Source: an uncultured Ruminococcus sp. (GTDB taxonomy: Bacteria > Bacillota_A > Clostridia > Oscillospirales > Ruminococcaceae). Taken from it: a stretch of 9,739 nt of DNA. Positions 6,549 through 9,739 of this stretch are shown here, in pieces. The stretch lies in contig CACZPE010000243.1 in assembly GCA_902782875.1 (NCBI GenBank), forward strand, positions 1 to 9,739, written 5' to 3'. Each line of letters opens with the position of its first letter. Position 1 is the stretch's first letter. The notes beneath the pieces were generated by a model. The model was not told the DNA's origin and did no database searches. It saw nothing but the letters and a program-made list of their open reading frames with translations. Position numbers and translations under genes: made by a program.

Positions 6549-6575
6549 TCACCCGCAGGATCGTTCTGCGGGTGA
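6549..6575 (+). other. Intergenic RNA hairpin without a U-tract
   Basis: A perfect 10-bp stem TCACCCGCAG (6549-6558) pairs with 6566-6575 around a 7-nt loop. It lies between the two acyltransferase genes, 38 nt after the first stop and 30 nt before the second start. No T-run follows, so it is more likely an mRNA stabiliser or processing element than a terminator. Confidence 0.6.
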
Positions 6576-6604
6576 CAAACGGCGGCTGATGAGGGGGTAT
6601 AATA

Positions 6605-7732
6605 ATGGCAGACAGAGCGGAGAGACAGTCAAATATAGAACTGCTCAGAATTGTGGCTGCACTGGGAGTTATAGTGCTACACTACAACAATCCCTCTATC
6701 GGAGGAGGATATAAAGCCGTTGCGGACGGAAGTATAAATCAGCTTGTGATGACGGTATCCGAGGCTGCATTTATATGTGCAGTCAACCTGTTTGTGCTCA
6801 TAACGGGCTATTTTATGAAAAACTCATCAAAGAGGGATCTGCTGAAACCCATAGAGTTATTTGCCCAGCTTGCAGTGTTTGAGACGGCGTTTTATCTTAT
6901 AAAGGAGCTTCCCAAGGGAGAGCCATTCTCTTTCGGAAGGTTTATGAGCTATTATACACCGAGCTACTGGTTTGTATTTGTATATATAGCATTGTATCTC
7001 ATATCGCCGTATATAAACTCGGTATGGGCGCGCCTTGATGCAAAAGGGAAAAAGACTCTGCTGTGCATATCCCTGGGGCTGTTTTCGGTATATCCCATAG
7101 CATGGGAGGCTGTGACAAATCTATCCGCATCGGGTATATGGGGCGAGGACAAGGTCAGCTGGTACGGTCTGGAGCAGGGCATCAGCACTCTGGGGCTTTT
7201 CGGCTCGCAGGCGGGATACAGCATCGTGAATTTTGTGCTGATGTATATGATAGGCTGCTATCTCAGGGACAGAGAAGATGATATCGCTAAGACAGGCGAA
7301 GGAAAACTAATACTGCTTTATATACTGAATATTGCTCTGATAGTCGGCTGGACTTATCTTGACAAGGCGATATCGGGAGCACCTATCAACACGACAACAG
7401 GCTGGAATTATGAGAATCCCCTTGTTATATCGGAAGCAGTGCTGCTGTTTATGATATTCAAAAACGCTCATATAAAACAAAGCAAAATCATAAACAGGAT
7501 AGCGGCTGCTTCGTTCCCCTCATATCTCATCCACAAGAATCTGCTGGAGTATGCAGGTATAGAGAACGCGGTACGGGGAAGCACTCCTCTGCTTGTGTTG
7601 CATATTGCGGCAAGTACGCTGATCATATATCTGATAAGCTTTGTCATATATGAGATATATAACCTTATTGCAAGGCCTGTGTTTGCAAAGATATCCGCTA
7701 AGTGGAAGGATCACAGGACATATACCGTTTGA
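6605..7732 (+). CDS. Acyltransferase-3 family integral membrane O-acyltransferase
   Basis: A 375-residue multi-pass membrane protein of the acyltransferase-3 (OafA/WecH-like) family, which moves acetyl or other acyl groups onto exported sugars and polymers. The opening SNIELLRIVAALGVIVLHY (9-27) is the typical first helix and carries the family R-x10-H motif as Arg15 to His26. Further hydrophobic helices are visible around 45-70, 84-101, 120-136, 151-170, 196-219, 234-252, 272-287, 300-320 and 328-352, about ten in all and normal for the family. The terminal segment AKWKDHRTYTV is cytoplasmic in character. The start follows GAGGGGG (6591-6597) by 7 nt. It lies 93 nt after the condensation-fold gene and 51 nt before the CDF gene, so co-transcription is likely. 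The acceptor is unknown. Confidence 0.88.
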   Translation: MADRAERQSNIELLRIVAALGVIVLHYNNPSIGGGYKAVADGSINQLVMTVSEAAFICAVNLFVLITGYFMKNSSKRDLLKPIELFAQLAVFETAFYLIKELPKGEPFSFGRFMSYYTPSYWFVFVYIALYLISPYINSVWARLDAKGKKTLLCISLGLFSVYPIAWEAVTNLSASGIWGEDKVSWYGLEQGISTLGLFGSQAGYSIVNFVLMYMIGCYLRDREDDIAKTGEGKLILLYILNIALIVGWTYLDKAISGAPINTTTGWNYENPLVISEAVLLFMIFKNAHIKQSKIINRIAAASFPSYLIHKNLLEYAGIENAVRGSTPLLVLHIAASTLIIYLISFVIYEIYNLIARPVFAKISAKWKDHRTYTV

Positions 7733-7783
7733 TCCGGAAATATACTGACCGGTATGAATAAAAGAAAGGTGACAGGATAAAAC

Positions 7784-8908
7784 ATGCAGAGTACTGATAT
7801 ATCAAGAGAAAAAACTATCGTAAGGACAAGCATCATCGGAATAGCCGCGAATGTTCTTCTGGCGGTATTCAAGGCTGTGATCGGGTTTATGACAAATTCC
7901 ATTGCCATCATGCTGGATGCTGTGAATAATATCTCCGATGCAGGCAGCTCGGTAATAACCATAGCAGGCACAAAGCTTGCGGCCAAGGAGCCCGATAAAA
8001 AACATCCCTTCGGGTACGGGCGCGTTGAATATCTCAGTGCAATGGTGATATCGGTGATAGTGCTGTATGCGGGTATTACCTCCTTTGTGGAATCCGTAAA
8101 GAAGATCATCGCTCCCGAAACTCCGGATTACAGCGTGATATCTCTTGTTATAGTGGCTGTTGCGGTAGCGGTCAAGATCATACTCGGCAGATATGTAAAG
8201 AGCGTCGGCGTGAAGGTAAATTCCGACTCCCTTATAAACTCCGGTGAGGACGCCACCCTGGACTCTGTGATATCTGCATCAACTTTAGTCGCTGCAATAG
8301 TATTTCTTGTTTTTCACATATCTCTGGAGGCATGGCTGGGAGCGGTCATATCCCTGGTAATAGTAAAATCAGGGCTTGATATGCTCAGGGGCACGATATC
8401 ACAGATACTCGGAGAACGCAATGACGCAGATCTTGCAAAGGCAATCAAGGATACCATAAGAGAATTCCCCGGCGTGCAGGGGGCCTATGATCTTGTACTC
8501 AACAACTACGGCCCTGATACATGGAACGGCTCGGCTCATATAGCAGTACCCGACACATACACCGCTGACATGCTTGACAAGCTTATACGCGAGATCACCG
8601 TGAAGGTGCTTGCAGAGCATAAGGTCATGCTGACGGCGATAGGGATATACTCGATAAACACAAAAGATGAGAGTATAATCCGCATAAGGGAGCGGGTAAG
8701 CGAGATCGCTCTTTCGCATGAACATGTGAAGCAGATTCACGGCTTCTATCTGGATAAGGAAAACAGGACCATGCGTTTTGATGTGCTGATAAGCTTTAAC
8801 GCAGATGACCGCAGGGCGGTATATGCAGATGTTGTCGCGGATGTTCAGAAGGAATATCCAGATTATGAGCTGCAGATAGCAATGGATACCGATTTTTCGG
8901 AGAAGTGA
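7784..8908 (+). CDS. Cation diffusion facilitator, probable Mn2+/divalent metal exporter
   Basis: A 374-residue CDF transporter expelling divalent cations in exchange for protons. Six membrane helices occupy about residues 12-205. The metal site reads N48-x3-D52 in helix 2 (NNISD) and D156-x3-D160 in helix 5 (DATLD), rather than the H/D-x3-D and H-x3-D of zinc exporters. As I recall, an Asn plus three Asp set is typical of manganese exporters such as MntE, so Mn2+ is the best guess. HPFGYGR (74-80) is the conserved loop after helix 2. The C-terminal cytoplasmic dimerisation domain (about 210-292) is followed by a second region of similar pattern (about 298-374), making the protein longer than the usual ~300 residues. 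Ribosome site GAAAGGTGA (7764-7772). The 51-nt gap before it is too short for a manganese riboswitch. Confidence 0.9.
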   Translation: MQSTDISREKTIVRTSIIGIAANVLLAVFKAVIGFMTNSIAIMLDAVNNISDAGSSVITIAGTKLAAKEPDKKHPFGYGRVEYLSAMVISVIVLYAGITSFVESVKKIIAPETPDYSVISLVIVAVAVAVKIILGRYVKSVGVKVNSDSLINSGEDATLDSVISASTLVAAIVFLVFHISLEAWLGAVISLVIVKSGLDMLRGTISQILGERNDADLAKAIKDTIREFPGVQGAYDLVLNNYGPDTWNGSAHIAVPDTYTADMLDKLIREITVKVLAEHKVMLTAIGIYSINTKDESIIRIRERVSEIALSHEHVKQIHGFYLDKENRTMRFDVLISFNADDRRAVYADVVADVQKEYPDYELQIAMDTDFSEK

Positions 8909-8975
8909 AAATGTGGGGTTAGGCTGAGTAGGGCCACCGAAATGGAACAATCCACAAAAGCCGTGATATAGCTAA

Positions 8976-9006
8976 AAGAGCCTAGCTAGAAGTTAACTAG
9001 GCTCTT
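8976..9006 (-). terminator. Transposase terminator hairpin
   Basis: A perfect 10-bp stem (8976-8985 with 8997-9006) closes an 11-nt loop that contains the transposase TAG. On the minus strand the stem ends in CTCTT and continues TTAG, a short T-run. In its present position it would also lie about 70 nt after the CDF stop and could fold in that transcript. Confidence 0.55.
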
Positions 9007-9181
9007 CAGTCTGTCGAATAACCCCTGATTCGCAGATGAATCAGGGGTTAAGCATATATTTACGCTGAAATAGGGTGTAAAAATGCAAAAAAGCGAAAAA
9101 CAATTCTCCTTCCACTTGTGAACTGCATACTTTTTCAGATTCATGGCAGCAAATTTAAGCCTAACCCAGTTTGTGACCTGA
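8986..9181 (-). pseudogene. C-terminal fragment of an IS1182-like transposase
   Basis: Reading the minus strand from about 9181 to the TAG at 8988-8986 gives about 64 residues: VTNWVRLKFAAMNLKKYA near the start and ending DRLKSLVNF. The first segment is like the C-terminal helix of IS1182-type DDE transposases, where a tract similar to LKFAAMNLKKLA is common. The catalytic domain and N-terminus are missing. The open frame continues past 9181, but only as the antisense of the adjoining gene fragment, with no transposase-like sequence. It is a dead remnant. A 13-bp inverted repeat (9019-9031 with 9038-9050) lies within its coding part. Confidence 0.65.
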
Positions 9182-9628
9182 GATAAGAAAGAGCTTGAAG
9201 AGAGGATAGAATTCGAGAAGGATCTGATAGAACGATATCCGGAATTCATGGAGCTGTGGAACAAGGATAAGTTGACTCCGAGGGAAACCACAAGGCTCGG
9301 CACATTTCAGGTGCTAATCAACCAAGATATGTATGAAGACGGCAAGCTGCTTGAACACCAGCAAGAACTGAAAAAGCTCGAAAAGGAACTGGCTTCCGTA
9401 GAAAAGCAGATCCCGGGGCTTAAGGACAAGAGAGACACCGCTGCGAGCAATTACAGTCACTATCTGAACATTATGGAGACCGATTTTGACAGGATCCTTA
9501 AGCGAAAGCAGCAGGAGAAAGAAGAAAGAGAACGGGCAGAGGAGCTCAGGAGAGAAATGGAGCGTCTGGAAATGGAAATGTACCGACAGTCGCAGCGTCG
9601 CGACACATGGTCATATGACGGGAGGTGA
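9182..9628 (+). pseudogene. 5'-truncated coiled-coil protein fragment
   Basis: An open frame begins directly at the IS junction, after an in-frame TGA at 9179-9181, and runs to TGA 9626-9628, about 148 residues. It starts DKKELEERIEFEKDLIERYP, which is already in mid-helix, with no ribosome site or plausible start before the Met at 9248. That internal ATG also lacks a good ribosome site, so the true start was lost. The middle (LTPRETTRLGTFQVLINQ) could be a small globular part. From about residue 55 it is a long charged heptad-like coiled coil ending in an E/R-rich helix. I do not recognise the family; such tails occur in mobilisation and plasmid proteins, which fits the IS context but is a guess. 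Confidence 0.55.
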
Positions 9629-9629
9629 T
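9621..9629 (+). promoter_or_regulatory. Stranded Shine-Dalgarno sequence
   Basis: GGAGGTGAT overlaps the stop codon of the coiled-coil fragment and is a near-perfect ribosome site. No ATG, GTG or TTG with an open frame follows at 5-12 nt. It probably served a co-translated downstream gene now deleted. Confidence 0.5.
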
Positions 9630-9640
9630 TTAAGGCATTA

Positions 9641-9739
9641 TTACTGTAAAACCGTCCTCATATATACGGTTCCGTTTTTATTCTCTGTCTCTTCAAATCC
9701 CATTTTCCTGTACAGACTATATGCTACCGGCATTACATC
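9641..9739 (-). CDS. C-terminus of a GNAT-family acetyltransferase (partial)
   Basis: The minus strand is open from the window edge to TAA at 9643-9641 and encodes 32 residues including AYSLYRKMGFEE and ending VYMRTVLQ. The A-x-x-LYRKMGF segment followed by a short strand and MRTVL is the usual last helix and strand of GNAT acetyltransferases. The active domain lies outside the window, so the substrate cannot be judged. The gene is convergent with the coiled-coil fragment, 12 nt away. Confidence 0.8.
   Translation of the reverse strand, partial: DVMPVAYSLYRKMGFEETENKNGTVYMRTVLQ

Larger units (their letters stand above)
8911..9181 (-). mobile_element. 3' remnant of an insertion sequence (IS1182-like)
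   Basis: This segment holds, on the minus strand, the last part of a transposase, its terminator hairpin and about 65 bp of non-coding end that stops within about 5 nt of the CDF stop codon. The outer end probably carries the terminal repeat (TGTGGGGTTAGGCTGAG from 8912 on the plus strand), but the other end of the element is missing, so this is inferred. At 9179-9182 the element joins unrelated coding sequence. The family name rests on the transposase C-terminus only. Confidence 0.6.

Noticed and set aside
7733..7783. Metal riboswitch before the CDF gene
   Set aside because: The gap is only 51 nt and shows no paired structure beyond scattered CCGG, too little for a yybP-ykoY type switch.
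8399..8950. Long minus-strand open frame opposite the CDF gene
   Set aside because: It is antisense to a well-supported transporter, has no family signature, and its start lies in the IS end.
9019..9050. 13-bp inverted repeat as a terminator or attachment site
   Set aside because: It has no T-run on either side and lies within the transposase codons (LTPDSSANQGL on the minus strand), so it is explained as part of the IS remnant.
1..9739. CRISPR array, tRNA or rRNA genes
   Set aside because: No regularly spaced repeats and no tRNA- or rRNA-like segments were seen on either strand.

Overview
The window (about 45-50% G+C by eye) looks like a chromosomal segment from a gut or rumen Clostridia member, probably Ruminococcus or a close Oscillospiraceae relative. 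The reasons are strong GGAGG-type ribosome sites, near-consensus sigma-A promoters, AT-ending codons mixed with GC-rich stretches, and paired serpins, which are known from this group. The species assignment is inference.

Layout. 1-218: possible tail of an upstream gene, a sigma-A promoter and an unusual G-poor leader with heptamer repeats. 219-1031 (+): YhbS-type GNAT acetyltransferase. 1043-1079: 15-bp hairpin between convergent genes. 1122-5002 (-): the centre of interest, three genes read leftward. They are a serpin lipoprotein (3442-4929), an ECF sigma factor (2738-3286) and a second serpin (1122-2741) whose start overlaps the sigma stop as ATGA. The second serpin is tethered to the membrane by a short cytoplasmic N-terminus and one transmembrane helix, which is the architecture of an anti-sigma partner. 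4930-5236: divergent promoter region. 5237-8908 (+): a condensation-fold acyltransferase, an integral-membrane acyltransferase-3 protein and a cation diffusion facilitator. 8909-9181: the 3' remnant of an insertion sequence with the last part of its transposase. 9182-9628 (+): C-terminal fragment of a coiled-coil protein fused to that remnant. 9641-9739 (-): C-terminus of another GNAT acetyltransferase, running off the window.

Main idea. The serpin/ECF locus reads as a self-contained regulatory circuit. The sigma operon and the lipoprotein serpin each carry the same ECF-type promoter on the minus strand, TGTTACCTTT followed by CGTC, with identical 27-nt geometry. The sigma operon also has a consensus sigma-A promoter further upstream. 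I infer that the membrane-anchored serpin holds the sigma factor. Attack by an exogenous protease on its reactive loop, and the large serpin conformational change, could signal across the membrane. The released sigma factor would then raise its own operon and the secreted lipoprotein serpin, which traps proteases. The parts are seen in the sequence; the signalling logic is inference.

The right end records mobile-element traffic. An IS inserted next to the CDF stop codon, lost its 5' part, and is now joined to a foreign gene fragment that ends in a stranded Shine-Dalgarno sequence.
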